Below are positions 45,728 to 58,484 of a stretch of 64,000 bases of DNA, one piece after another. The DNA is taken from positions 32,182,765 to 32,246,764 of the forward strand of contig CM048840.1 of NCBI GenBank assembly GCA_026545765.1. The letters run 5' to 3'. The position numbers were made by a program, and so were the translations under genes. The notes under the pieces are model-generated. The model made no database searches, was not told the DNA's origin, and saw only the letters and a program-made list of their open reading frames with translations. Source of the stretch: Plantago major. Lineage: Eukaryota > Streptophyta > Magnoliopsida > Lamiales > Plantaginaceae. Position 1 is the first letter of the stretch; each line of letters starts with the position of its first letter.

Positions 45728-45976
45728 CTCCACCGTCCCGGAGAACTTCATACATTAGGGTTAGCGTGCAGTTTTATGCGAAAAGTTAAAGTAATGATAG
45801 CATATAGAAAAGATGGGAAAAAGTGTACTTTTAGTGGCAAAATGTGTAATTTGAGTGTAAAGTTGAGATTGTTTATTATTTTTGTGTGTGGGGTAGCTTC
45901 CTTTTTTAGTAATGTATGAAGTTCTGTGGGATGGCTAAAAATAGCAAATGTATGAAGTTCTACGGGACGGGGGGAG
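45728..45976. mobile_element. Stowaway-like MITE (249 bp)
   Basis: The left end CTCCACCGTCCCGGAGAACT (continuing TCATACAT) and the complement of the right end CTCCCCCCGTCCCGTAGAAC (continuing TTCATACAT) are about 30-bp inverted repeats. TA is on each side (45726-45727, 45977-45978). TIR type, TA target and size fit Stowaway. Confidence 0.8.
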
Positions 45977-46001
45977 TACATAAGTGATTGCTGGTCAGTA
46001 G

Positions 46002-46290
46002 CACTACAAGAAAATCCCAGTTTAGCGACGGATAATAGTGACGGATTTATCCGTCGCTAAATAGCAACGGATCGGTCTTTGTTAGAGACGGATTGGCGAC
46101 GAATTGAGCTTCGAAGCTCAATTCGTCTCTAATCCGTCGCTAGTTAGCGACGGATAAACCTATTCGTCTCTAATTAGAGACAGATAAATTATCCGTTTAT
46201 CCGTCTCTAATTACGTTGACCAAACCAAAATAAAATTTAAAAAATAAAATTTAGCGACGGATAGGGCTATCCGTCGCTAAATTTAGCTAC
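46002..46290 (+). mobile_element. CACTA element terminus with subterminal hairpins (copy 1)
   Basis: CACTACAAGAAAA at 46002 is the classic CACTA (En/Spm) end. It is followed by alternating GCGACGGATA / TATCCGTCGC units forming hairpins, including a perfect 30-bp palindrome at 46098-46127 and an 18-bp stem at 46247-46284. The opposite end (TTTTCTTGTAGTG) is not found, so the element is truncated or too diverged to recognise. Confidence 0.8.
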
Positions 46291-48190
46291 GGATATCCCC
46301 TATCCGTCGCTAAGGTGAAATAACATACGGGGAAGAAGCTTTCTTCCCCATTTATGTTCTGCTTCTTCTTTCTTCTCCTCTTTTCGCCATTTTCGCCCCT
46401 TTTCCAACTCCGCTCAAAACTCTACCATTCCGGCCAATGTTGGACTCTTTTCGAAGCTCGTTGAACAAGGAACTCGGGTGGCCATTCAATTTCATTCTTC
46501 TTCGGCTATTTATTCCGTAATTGAAGGTATTAGTCTAAAACCCTTACTTTGTTAAATTTGGGATTTTTTGTAATTTCGACTAATTTGAGCAATTGTATGT
46601 TTATGGGGAAGTCTCTACTAGCTAGTTTAGCTTATATTAAGTAGTGGGTTAAGCTTGAGGTTGTGCAATTTATAGATTTACTGTGAAATTGAATTGTTAG
46701 TATCATGTTAGGATGTTTGTAAGTATGTAGGGTATTTAATTTGATATTTTCGTACATGTAGTAGGATTAGGAAGATTTGGTTGAGTGCTTGGAGACCATT
46801 TAATGATTTTGGTGGTCGTAGTATAATTGGCTCGTATTAACTTAGAAACAATTACTACTATTTTAATCTACAATTTGTAATAATTTAATACGTATAATTG
46901 GCTCGTGTTTTACTTAGTATAATTGGCTTGTATTATAATTAACAATGTAATTATAGACCGGGAATTGGGCAATTGTAATGAAATTCAATACGTAATGCGT
47001 ATAGTTATAAATCTAATAAATTCAGATGTGTCTAACCGGCTAGCCAATACGTAATGCTTATAGACCGGCTAGCCATGTACCCAATTTGGTTCTTGTCTTC
47101 AGTAGTTAGATTTGGTTCTTGTCTTCAGTAGTTAGAATTGGTTCTTGTCTTCCGAAGAAACTGCACAATTTGGTTCTTGTCTTCCGAAGTTAGATTTGGT
47201 TTGCAATTGGACATTTTAGGTGAAGGTTTATATGAAAGCTATGAATTTTTTCATTTGGGAACGATGTTTAGAAAAGTAATTGGTGTTTAAACTGTAATTA
47301 TACCTGGGTTTATAAGAAAATGACTATTTGCTCACAAAACAATCATCGATCACTCAACACTTCAAGGATGACTTCTCCACCTTCATCACCTTCTCCACCG
47401 TCGACTACACCATTGCCTCCTCCACCAGATTCATTGGAGTGGTATCATAACTCTGTTGACTAAGTATGCTTCGTCATTCTTAGTAGTGATTTCATTTCTT
47501 ATATTTTTTTGTGAACTGTATTTTGTAGTTGACTTAGCACAATTGATTTTTAACCTCGATTTTTTTTATGTATGTAGAAATTGCGATACACATGCTGCTC
47601 CAATATTCACAAGTTATTCACAATTCCACGCAACATGGGAGGTAGAAATGAAGGCCGGCATGGATGATGAAGATGCGAACATGGCTAAAACCAATGCTGG
47701 GAAAGAAATGGATGATGAAGATGATGATGATTTTGACATGACCATCGAGAGGATGATTAACTTTCGATTATTTGCAAGAGTCTCTATCATGCTTGAATAT
47801 AAACGCGGAATCATTAGAGGTGTGTGTGTGTGTGTGTGTGTGTGTGTATTTGTATCTTTCGTTGATAATATTAAGTTTAAGTTTTTGTGCTTTATTTGTT
47901 GTTTTATTCATTGTTAGGACAATATGAGTGGTATGTTAGCCACTATATGTGAGTGGTATGTTAGCCACTGAACTTGGGTGATATATTAGTCACCATTGTG
48001 TTATAAAAATTTAGGACAATGTGAGTGGTATTTTAGGACAAAAGGGTCATTTTGCAACTGGGAACCTAATTCCCCCCTTTTTCTTGCCGATTTTCCCTCC
48101 AAAACACCTCCCCCCTTATAAATCAGCCCCAATTCTCTAACCCTAAAACATCCATTCAATATTTCCAACAAGTTCTGGCCGTGTTCTCTC
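46291..48190 (+). other. Possible CACTA/MULE interior with ORF remnants
   Basis: It holds a pyrimidine-rich leader-like stretch (46360-46420) and a four-copy TTTGGTTCTTGTCTTC repeat (47087-47190). A short Pro/Ser-rich start ATG 47368 (MTSPPSSPSPPSTTPLPPPP) is stopped after about 33 codons. An acidic piece in 47580-47820 contains MDDEDDDDFDMTIERM. A (GT)n run lies at 47820-47847, and GAGTGGTATGTTAGCCACT direct repeats occur near 47926-47970. No family recognised. Confidence 0.4.
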
Positions 48191-48199
48191 AATTTGAAA

Positions 48200-48749
48200 A
48201 TGTCGGGTGTCGATCCGCGACCAACGATTTGTCGGTGTGGGTTAATTAGTGATCGAATCACATCTTGGACAGACGTTAATCCTGTCAGAAGGTTTGAGAG
48301 GTGTCCGAATTTTAGTGTAAGTAGTGTTAATTTTCAGTAAAGTTTGTTAATTTTCAGTTGAGTTTGTTAATTTTTAGTTGAGTTTGTCAAATGGCGAATG
48401 ATTTTTGTTTCGTAAAGTGCATTGCTTTATGTTGATATTCCCCTGTTTTTGTTGGTAGACTGTAAGAGGATGTAGACAATGGATCTGGATTGACCCAGTA
48501 ATGTGCAGAAGATCTATCCAAATCATCCCAGGTTTGTTGAGAAGGATTAATGAGTATGAGGCAAGAGTTGGTGCTTTGGAGGAAGAAAATGCAAGGCTTA
48601 GGGCGGAAAACAATCATCTTCTTGGTATGCTAGCTAAAGAATCTGAGGTTGGTGGTGGTGTATCAGAGGAGGTGAAGAATGAGATCGATGAGCTAAGTGC
48701 AAGGATATTGAGGAGTTGCGTATTCGAGTTGGATGTAACTAGTACGTAG
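48200..48749 (+). CDS. GRF-type zinc-finger protein, two exons
   Basis: Exon 1 is 48200-48316 and exon 2 is 48459-48749, with a clean GTAAGT...TGGTAG intron; both are phase 0, giving about 135 residues. Exon 1 encodes MSGVDPRPTICRCGLISDR, then SWTDVNPVRRFERCPNFS. Exon 2 continues TVRGCRQWIWIDPVMCRRSI and a coiled-coil segment (EARVGALEEENARLRAEN). C-x-C ... C ... C spacing with a FxxCP and W/IDP pattern is the GRF zinc finger, a nucleic-acid-binding fold. The ORF appears intact in a region where most genes are broken. Small GRF proteins are often transposon-associated in plants. It converges with the MULE gene on the other strand, so it may be that element's second gene (inference). Confidence 0.78.
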
Positions 48750-49519
48750 ATGATGTAATGAGTTTGAAGTAGGCTAAATTAGGTTGTCTTTTTTATGTAA
48801 TGGGTGATGCAAGTGTCTCTTAAGTTTTTACTGATGTTGTAATGAATTGCTTTTGTTGAAATGGTGTATCAAGTAAGCATGTTTTTCTTCAAGATTGTTG
48901 TGTTGGTTTACAATTATGCACACTGATATCTTTGCTAATTGTTACGGTCGACACATTAACCTTAGCAAATTGTTTCACTCGACACATAAACCTTTACAAA
49001 GTGTTTAACTCGCTACATAAACATTTCACATAATTTTGATTTTACACCAAAAGGTTTGAAGTAAAATCAAATAACCCTGTATCCTGTAACCAAACAATGA
49101 CATAAACATGTACATAGCTTGTACATAAACCAGATAAACCTGAACATCAACAATAAACCTTTCCATAATGGAACAAACAAAGTGGATGGCATCAACATAT
49201 AATTTTCTCAATTGGACTTCAGTTTCCAAGTAGAATATTCCATTACAATTTCAGTAAAAGCAAAACTAGAGTATTCAAAACATGATCCAAGCCATTCACA
49301 GATGGCATGAACTAAATAAAAAGTAGAAAGTAAGTTATCCACCAAGTCACCAAAATACTATTAGAGTACATTGAGCCATTAACTAGTCCATGTAAATTCA
49401 ACAGAAAACTCATTTCTGAGTTGCACCACCTCCAGTAACAGATGATTCCTGAGTTCCATAAACCAGTGCAAGTCTTCTACTCCTCCTTGGTGTATCATGC
49501 TGCCCTGTGTTGGTGTTCT

Positions 49520-49583
49520 TGCCTGAGTTGCATGAGTTCTTGCATGAGTTCTTGCCTGAGTTCTTGCTTGAGTTCTTGCCCTA
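49520..49583 (-). repeat. Short tandem repeat in the MULE C-terminal exon
   Basis: Four to five units of AAGAACTCA-type sequence (minus strand), giving Lys-Asn-Ser repeats in the frame that ends at 49410. Slippage product. Confidence 0.65.
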
Positions 49584-49592
49584 AAGTATTAA

Positions 49593-50952
49593 TGAGTAAA
49601 GTGTTAATAGTTCTTCACTTATCATACTTGATGTGACAATGAAATGTGCGATATAGCATACTTTTAGACCCTCGTTTTTTGCCCTAGATGCAATATTTGT
49701 GTTGTTTTATGGTCAATTACCAACTTTGCGTGTTTTATGTAGGTCATGATCGAGGTTTGGAGGATTTGCACGATTTCAAGCACCAAAACGGCATAATTGT
49801 GCCAAATCGGGAAAAGGGAGCAAATACGCCGGATCAGCCGTTGCACGGAGTTTGATGGTCAAAACATGTCATGCGACAAACCGATGCGAAGATAATTTAA
49901 GGAGGAACAACTTTGTAGAAGACCAATTTTCGAGGAAACGAAATTACGAAGCCCGAAATTGAAGAACGAAGAAAACAGATTCGTAGCTGCCACAATCGAA
50001 GATGGCGGCCACCAGGGGACCGCTATAGGGGTCACTGCGGCTGCAGTCACTATGTTGTTTTTCTCCTGGGCTGCTCTGTTGGCCTGTCAGGCTGAGGCCC
50101 GCCTTCCTAAACCTTCCTTATTGAAGAATGGCGGTTTGAAGGTCGAAATTTCACCTATAAATAAGACCTCAGGGGTCTCAGAATCCACACAACTTACAAA
50201 GAAGCTCTCCTTGAGAGAGAACCAGTCCTCGGAAAAGTGAAACCCCAACCCGCTGGCTGTCAGGCACCCAGAAGGAGGAAACCCTAGGAGGAGCAGCATG
50301 AAGACATCAAGATCATTAGAGACTAAGCTTCCTTTTCCTTTCTTCTTAGATTTCGATTACTGTTCTTTGATTGGTATGAGTAGCTAATTTCCTTTTGTAA
50401 AGGCGAACCGCCGTAACTCTGCTTTTGCTACTTCTTTACATACTGGGATATGTTAATGGAATAGTTATTTGACATAAATCATGGTTATACAACTCTATAC
50501 ATCCTTCGTGGTGTGATGTTTCTACTGAGTGACACAGTAGTTTCATTGAACTGAGTAGGGGTACTCGTGCCGACTGCGCCTTGAGCACCATAGTATTATG
50601 CCATGCTGTCGTTAGATGTAACTGCGTAGGGTTTTAACAAGAAAGTTGGGAGTAGCATAGCAGAGGGAGGTAGGGGAACCTTTACGCCTGTCAACTGTTG
50701 ATTTACAACAAAAGCAATTTAGGGTTTACTGCGAACTGATTATTCTGTCTGAGATAAGAAACTGTTTACTTTTCCGCATTCAATCACAATGATATTTGCT
50801 TGTTCATATGCTAAATGTCTGTGGAGAACGACATCCCGAGTCAACTTTCTGCTATAAACTGTGGATTTGAGGACTTCCGACTTATAAATTTAATCTTGAT
50901 TGTATTTGGAGATTACAGGTTCTACAAAGGAAAACGAGATCTCTAAGTGCAC
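49593..50952. mobile_element. 1.36-kb insertion in the MULE 3' region (solo-LTR-like)
   Basis: ATTAA lies on both sides (49588-49592, 50953-50957), and removing the segment would rejoin a plausible MULE intron. It starts TGAGTAAAGTG and contains a TATA box (CCTATAAATAAG, about 50152-50163) and GTCTGTGGAGAACGACATC near the end, which look like LTR features. The right edge ends GTGCAC rather than a clean CA, and no coding sequence is seen, so the class is open. Confidence 0.45.
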
Positions 50953-52785
50953 ATTAATACTCTACAAACAAGGAATACAAACATATGGAGTGAGATGTAC
51001 CTGAGATTCATTAAAGTATTGCAACAGATTAAGAGCATCCATTTGCTCTATCCCAGAAACTTACAAGCAAAAATTCAAGTATAAACACATTACAAAATTC
51101 AAGCTCAATATAAAGACATGTATTCTGGTATCAAAACATTACCTTTGGAGCCTGCTCTGAAGTTTCTTCATGTTCAACAAACAACTGCCTCCTCCTTGGT
51201 GTACACTGCATGACAAACATACAAGAACAATGACATTGTGTGCTAAGAAATCCCTCAAGAATTATACTGTAAAAATACATACCCCAATGTTAGTGTCAAC
51301 AGGCTCTTCAACCACAGTAGAAGTGTTGCCAGGTTGTTTCTTTCCAATTCTACATCTCTTATTCCCCTTTCCAGTTTCTTCATGTTCAACTCTTGCTTCA
51401 TCATCTACTATCCTCATCAAACATTCTTCAAATATGTGTCCTGTGTCTTTGCAGTGGGAACATTTTTGTTGTGGGTTTCTTTTTTGATTCAATAAGAATA
51501 AGTAAAGTTAGTTAGTGTAGCAAATTAAACAACAAAGGAATTGTGGAGGACAATCTTTACTCAACTTGACACACCCTCTCTTGTTATGTCGAGCAAGCTT
51601 GCAATATGAGCATTTCATGATCATTCCATGCCTTCCCATCCTACCAGTCTCTTCATACTTTTGTAGAGCCAGTTTAGCTTTAAGTTCCTGAATCTCAACT
51701 GTACTCTTTTTCCTTGTGTTATTTTTGGGCCTACCAGGCATCTTTTCAGGGATGGGAGGCAATAGAATAGGAAGATCATACTTTGGCCATTCAGATTGCC
51801 CTCTTAATGGAACCATCACATTGGACTATACTGCCATATATTTAGCCCTTCTATAGCAATCACAAACATAATCCTCAACTGTCTTACCTAGAAAATCCAG
51901 ACAAGAGATTGCATGCCAACATGGGTAACCACTAAGTTGCCATTTTCTGCAAGAATATGTCCTCTTCACCACTGAGACAATCCATCTATCCATACCCCCA
52001 CCATTCATTACAACCTCAAACTCATCTTCTTGATTGAACAAGCAAGTGAATTCATTGCTTCTCACTCTGCCTAACTCCAACTTCTCTCTAAGCATAGGCA
52101 TATATCACCCCACCATCCCTCACCCTGACTCCTTCAATTCTGACCCAAACTCTCTTCATTATCAGCATCCTTATATCTTCAAGCATCTCAATTATTGGCT
52201 TGCTTCTTAGTTCCAAAATCATGGAGTTAAATGATTCAGACATATTGTTCACACATATGTCAGATTTGACAAGGATTCTGAAGTGTGACTTGGACCAGTT
52301 ATCAGCAGGCTTTTTCACAAGCCATTCATATGCTTTCTTATCTTTCTTCTTTATCTCATTCATAACCTCTTCAAAATCAACCAACCTTGTAGCTTTTGCA
52401 GCCCTCCGAAGTAGTTGTTTAAGAGCTAAGCCACCATGATACAACTTCATGTTGTTGTACAAGTGAACAACACAAAACCTGTGCTCAGCATTTGGGAACA
52501 AACATTCAATAGCAATAATCAAGCCTTTATGCTTGTCTGACATGAAGGTGAAGTCCTCTGCAGTCTCATCAATCCCTAAATCTCTAGCTAAATACTCAAG
52601 AAACCATGTCCAAGTATCTGTCTTCTCCTTCTCTACAATAGCATAGGCAATTGGATACAATGAATTATTGGGATCAACTCCTACTCCAGTGAGGAGTATC
52701 CCACCATTTCCCCCCCTTAGATGGCATCCATCTAGACATATTATCTTCCTAAGTTGCTTGAACCCCCTCTTCATTGCACCCCACC

Positions 52786-52786
<1 letters not shown>

Positions 52787-52866
<80 letters not shown>
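52787..52866. repeat. (CA)n(TA)n microsatellite inside the MULE transposase exon
   Basis: AC repeats at 52787-52842 run into AT repeats at 52843-52866. In the transposase reading direction this falls between DDRHIFKR and GAMKRGFKQL, blocks that in relatives are only a few residues apart. It encodes Tyr-Ile and Val-Cys repeats and leaves the two sides in different frames. Confidence 0.92.
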
Positions 52867-54323
52867 CCTCTTGAATATATGCCTATCATCGTCATGCTTG
52901 AAAGGCTTGATCATTACAGTGTTACTTTGATCACTCTTTTTTATCTCAGCTGCATACCTCCATAATTGTGCATATTGCTCATTCTCAGCTCCAAATCTCT
53001 TCAACTGAACCAACTTCTTTGCCCTGTACAACTTGTTATTCTAGATCAGTACCCCCTTCTAGCTTCTTATAACTGACAAATGGACTTCACTTTCCATTTG
53101 TCAATTGTCTTGATTTCCTCCTCATATTGTTCAACTATCCACCTAGAAGAAGCAGCTCTTACTTCATCCACCTTGCTACAATGATGTGTACCATCCACAG
53201 ACTTGATTTGCAAAGCCACCTTTCCCTTCCCATGAAAGGCAGTTGCTACAAGTCTCCAAGGACATTTTTCAGCAGCACAAACAGATACAATCCTCCCCTC
53301 ATCATTCCTTTCATACCTAAGCTCCTTACCATTATTAATTGAGTGACTCCTAAGGGCATCTCTCAAGACTTTATTGCCAGGGAACACCAACCCTATTTAA
53401 AACTTAGGGTTCTCCATATCTGTATCAGGGTTAAACAGTGGGAAGCCCTTATATTTAGATGGGTGAGGAACAACTGAAGTGCATGGAACACTCATGCTGG
53501 GAATGGATTCAGAATTCTGCAAATTGGAGTTATCTAACCCACCCAACCACTAATGGATTTTTACACCCTTGTAGAATTATGCAGTTTCATTACTCAACTC
53601 ACAATCACTATCCTCCAAACCATCAGAGTTGACTGAATCACTTCCTACAGACTGCTCATCAAATATTGCTTCTCTATCATCCACCAACTTCAACAACAAC
53701 TCTCTATCAATAGGTTCATCATCTCCCTGCACCAGTTCCTCATCAATAGGCTCATCATTGTCACTATGTTCTCCCTTCACCAGATCATCATCTCCCTCAC
53801 TCTCAATATGTTCATCATTCACATTAAAATCCTCATCTTTACTATGTTCATCTTCACTTTGTTCATTGTCTGCTTCACTCTCTTCTCCCTCCTCTCTTTC
53901 ACTATGTTCATCATCTTGTTGCCCCTGAGCCTCATCTTCCTCACTACTATCACTAGTTGTATCTCCATCAATCAAGTGCTCTATAAACACACCCACTGAA
54001 TCACTACTGTCAACAGAAAACCCCATTTCTAGAGCATGAATGTTAGTTTCCATCTTAATCAAGTCTCTACAGCAATTTATTCCACTCTTTGGGAAGTAGC
54101 AGTTCAAAGTCTTGGGATCAATTCCACACATACTCACCATCTCTTTAACTTCTAACATGCTCATTTCATCAACATGACACCAATCAAAATATGAAACTAC
54201 TCCTCCATCATAAAATGTTTTCCTATTAATTAACTTCCCATGGTGGTGCATTATAACTGTAAAGTTGAAGCTCAATGCAGCTGCAATAATAAAACATAGC
54301 AACCAGTCATTTTTTGCTTCCAA

Positions 54324-55898
54324 CCCAATAGATATAAACTATTTTAGGGATGTATAAACTATTCTCAAGCATGTTAACAGTGGGGAACAAATGAAATCTT
54401 ACACTCACAAAAATCAGACAAAAAAACCTAGTGTACAGTCAGTCTTTCGACATAACTTGAATAAACAATGGTATTAAGCAACAACAACACATAACAAGCC
54501 AACACTATCATCGATTTCACCAAAAAAATAAACTTTTTGCTTCAAAAACACAAGCAGTATACATAGATAGAACATACCATAATCTGGAGTTGTTCGCCCT
54601 TTAGGAATACTTGTACTTGGGCTGCATTTTTTCCAAACCAATCGCGATTTTTCCGGAGAATTTCAATCGTCAGGAAGATTGGTTTTTGAATTTGTGAAAA
54701 ATTAAAATGGGAATTTAGCCAAATTAGGTTAAGTGTTGTTGACAATAAGGCTTTGTTAATCAATTGGACCCTTTTGCCCTTACTGGGCGCGTGAATTACA
54801 CGCCAACTGACGGCCAAAGCTAATGCCGTCCAGACGTGTGTGTTGACTTGTCACGTTGACCAACGTTTAGGTGTCGAATGGTAAAAAAAAGGTTTGTGTG
54901 TAACTTCAAATTCGGTCCAAAGGTTTGTGTGTAAAGAAAAATTTTCTCTAATAATTAATGTTAATTATTTTCATGATATTTTTATAAAAATGGCATAAAA
55001 TTTGCATAATGCCCATCAATTATCATAAAATTGTACATAACCCCCTGAATTATCATTAAGTTGTACGAAACCCCCTAGATTTGACTTTCTAGACGTGTGT
55101 AATGCACTTGCCATGCCAGGGGGTTTCGTGCTAACTTTAATAACTTAGGGGGTTAGGACTTTGGCGCAATTTTAATAATATGACTTAACAAGTATAATGA
55201 AACTTAATGAGTTTTATCAAGGATAGCTAATCTCACTAAGTAAACAATCACAAAATTGATCTATACTAGGAAGATATCACTTTGTCTAGTGAGCCAAGTC
55301 CAGCCAAGTAATAATTAAGACTCGGCTCGCATAACATCCATATCAACAATATCTCACAAAGTTAATTTATTCATTTACCGGTTAAAACACCCCCCTCCAC
55401 ACACACGTTTCCTCGACTTGTGGTTATATACCATAAATTGTAAAAACATGTATATCTCCACAAATTTAACTTATTCATTTACCGGTTCTACCCCACACAC
55501 ACATGTTTCCTCAACTTGATTATTTTCAATGTCTGCTCTGATACCAAAAGTTGTAAAACATATCTCCACCACTAGCATGCTCGATGCTGTTTCACTCTGG
55601 TCTAACGAACAATGACCGGGCAGTTTTGTAATTAATTATTTCTAAGGGTCTTGCACTACCAATTACATATGTATATCTAGTTATATACCTCTATTGATTC
55701 TTCATGAAAAAAATTGAACACACCACAAACAATGTGATCGATCTAGCACAAACTTTGAATGGTCAAACATATAAAAAACTTTACGTTTTAATTTCAGCTA
55801 GTATGCTCGTGAAGTTCATGTAGTGAATGTATGTTCATAAGTGTAGTTTAATTTATTTACTAGGTAGTAAATAAAAGGAAATAGATTATAGATGTGAA
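54324..55898. other. MULE 5' flank and probable end; intergenic DNA
   Basis: 54542-54700 looks like the leader of the MULE gene (minus). 54780-54960 has ACGCCAACTGACGGCCAAAG, GTTGACTTGTCACGTTGACC and two GGTTTGTGTGTAA blocks, the kind of sequence found at MULE ends. No confident inverted partner was located at the other side (weak resemblance near 48930-49030). 55280-55340 repeats part of the 41.6-42.0 kb family. The rest is AT-rich with no gene. Confidence 0.4.
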
Positions 55899-56047
55899 TT
55901 AATGATCAGAAAAATAAAGAATGAGACAAGAAAATACAGATGATGGGCAGAGAATTAAAATAGACTGGAAGATGATCAGATGAGAGTGAGAGGTATATAA
56001 GCAGCCAGTTAATCTAGAATGTGGACGATTTGTCTTTTGAATGATCA

Positions 56048-56232
<185 letters not shown>

Positions 56233-58480
56233 ATTCATAGTAGATACTTAGAAACCAAACAAAAGACCAAAATGGCATGCATGCCACTGTATGATCGATC
56301 GATCGATGAGTACCTTTGCATGCTATGTCATGCCAATCTATACTTTCCTTCGCCACGTGAATTATAACAGATTTCATCCTTACTACCTAGCTAGCTACCT
56401 TCTTATATGCCCTACCTAGCTAGCTACTTGTATATTGGAGTAAATTTCAAATTCCAATTGTCCTACGTCTATAGTAAAGGATCAACACGTACGCTAGGTC
56501 TTGCCGCAAAACGTTTGGTGGGAATACCATTAGAAGTTAGAATAATGATATGATTGGAATGGTGATGATCAAAATTCCCTCGTCATATATGGGGTTGTAG
56601 TAGAATTCGACAAGGATTTTGATTTTTTTTTTTAAATTATGTTCGATAGGAAAAAGTAAAGAGTTGTGGTATGATTTCTTTTTTAAACGGTAAAAAAATT
56701 ATTGATGGAACATTCTCAAAGTACGAGTATAACGAATGTTCACTAATAATCGGAATAAAATGCAAATACAATCAAAATTCTAGATCACCACAAAAGAAAC
56801 CTCGAATAGGATGGAGAGAAAATTGGTTGTCCACGCCGTCTAGTATGCAGAAAACATGATCCTGCAACATCAATGATCTTTTCGTCTAATCCATGTAGAG
56901 GCGGGGGGAGAGGTTTAGTGCATTTGTCCTCATGCAACCAATGAGCCTCTTGAAGGCTTGGGTGCCATTATCAGGATCCAGATTAGGTTATGGGGTTCCG
57001 GACATGTTTACCGGTGTAACCCTCGAGGGTGAAGGGTCTCCTTCGGATGGTATACCAGAGATAATTTATTTATAAACAAGAGACGTGCAAGTGGTATGCT
57101 TCGTGGATCTTCTTATGAGGCTATTCTACATCAACTCCACGTCAATCTCTCATGAAGGTCTGTCACTTTGCTCCGTATCAAGGTGGAATGAAGGGTGATG
57201 TTATATCAACCAGAAATGTATGGGGTAAAAACAAATCCAATAAAATTACTCCATACGTTTCAGAACAAATGACAAGACACGGAGATTAAGGTATAAAGTA
57301 AAAGTAGTGGAGATAAAGCAGATTAATAGTATGTTGGTTAAAATGAGTGGTGTACAATTTACAAAAAATAAAAATAAAAATATGATATATGTAATGGGAC
57401 ATATATTTGTCTAAAAAAAATGATACATATATAAATTCAATTCAATGTGTAATTTATTCTGTGAGTGAATATGTTAAATGGAATTTCTTTAACTTTAGGG
57501 GCACCCACACCCTAATTGCACCATCCCTTTCCGCCACTATTCAATTCAAAATTAGCTTCTACTATGATCGAATACCGTACAAAATTCTCCTGCACCAAAT
57601 ACTATCTATGCCTGCAAATTTCATATGCAGAGATAGTGACAATTAAGTAAATCACAGAATACAAATATACTATATACGTACATATTGTATTCCTATATAC
57701 TGTAATTAATTTTCTCGTGTAATTGAGTATCAATGTATGATTAAATTTTGTGGAAAAGACAACCCTGGACAGCTTATATTGTGCATTATCCGGATATGAT
57801 CATTATATAAATTGAACCCTAAGTCCAACATTGTACCACTAACTACCTTCTTTTCGGCTTCATTTGATTTAAGGGAAAATGAGGAAAAAGAAAAAAAAAT
57901 AGGGGAAAATATCACCATTTGTAATTCTGAGAAAATTCTGAAAAATTTATTATTTTCCTTTATTTTTTTCCTTTTTCCTAATTTTCCCTCAAACCAAATG
58001 AAGAATTCCATTCTAAACTGATTAATTTTCTAATTAACACCGTTAGCAACTAATCACACATATGTGATAGTGTATCTCAGTTCTCAGACTATAGTATATA
58101 ATATCCAGAAGACATACGTAACTCTTTATTAGATTACATCAAATATGGGCCAAGTCCAAAATAAGTAAGTGTACTAATAATAAGAAGGTCCAAACAAAGA
58201 ACGAGAAAGAAAGAACGGTAACTAAGGTCAAGGTGTTGGACCTTAAGCAATGGAGCAACCCAAAGCTACTTCCATAACGGACCGTGTCAACTTATATCTA
58301 CACACGCTGATGTTCAGAAATTGATCCGGTCCAATAATGGGCCTGGGACGGGATAGGGCCTAGCCCGGTAAACAAACAGGCCACCCATAGTAGCCTGTGT
58401 TGGGTTCCTGCATGTATTAATCCATGAGTCCGTCTTGCGAAAGATCCCTATATATAGGAAAGTCCCGAAAGTCCCATTCA
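56233..58480. other. AT-rich intergenic DNA
   Basis: No gene or element end recognised. A GATCGATCGATCGATGAG run lies at about 56292. 57840-58010 is purine-rich then pyrimidine-rich, with ATTTGATTTAAGGGAAAATG and CATTTTCCCT-like text in opposite orientation, a possible weak inverted repeat. Confidence 0.45.
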
Positions 58481-58484
58481 AATG

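Larger units (their letters stand above)
49410..54323 (-). pseudogene. MULE (Mutator-like) transposase gene, decayed
   Basis: Read leftwards: a PB1-like N-terminal region (VIMHHHGKLINR, GGVVSYFDWCHVDEMSMLEV) and a very acidic linker (54323-53577). Next come a MuDR-type DNA-binding region (CAAEKCPWRLVATAFHGKGK, THHCSK, 53390-53067), a helical block (AENEQYAQLWRYAAEI), then the DDE/MULE domain (KIICLDGCHLRGGNGGILL, FMSDKHKGLI, HRFCVVHLYNNMK, 52785-52100). A SWIM-type zinc finger (CRKWQLSGYPCWH, near 51930), zinc knuckles (CSYCKLARHNKRGC; CSHCKDTGHIFEEC) and a TPRRSRRLA tail end at TGA 49410-49412. Disablements are a frameshift near 53530-53590, TAA for Lys near 53397, an SSR frameshift at 52787-52866, a break near 52095 and TAG near 51822. 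Several short introns separate the last exons. Confidence 0.88.
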
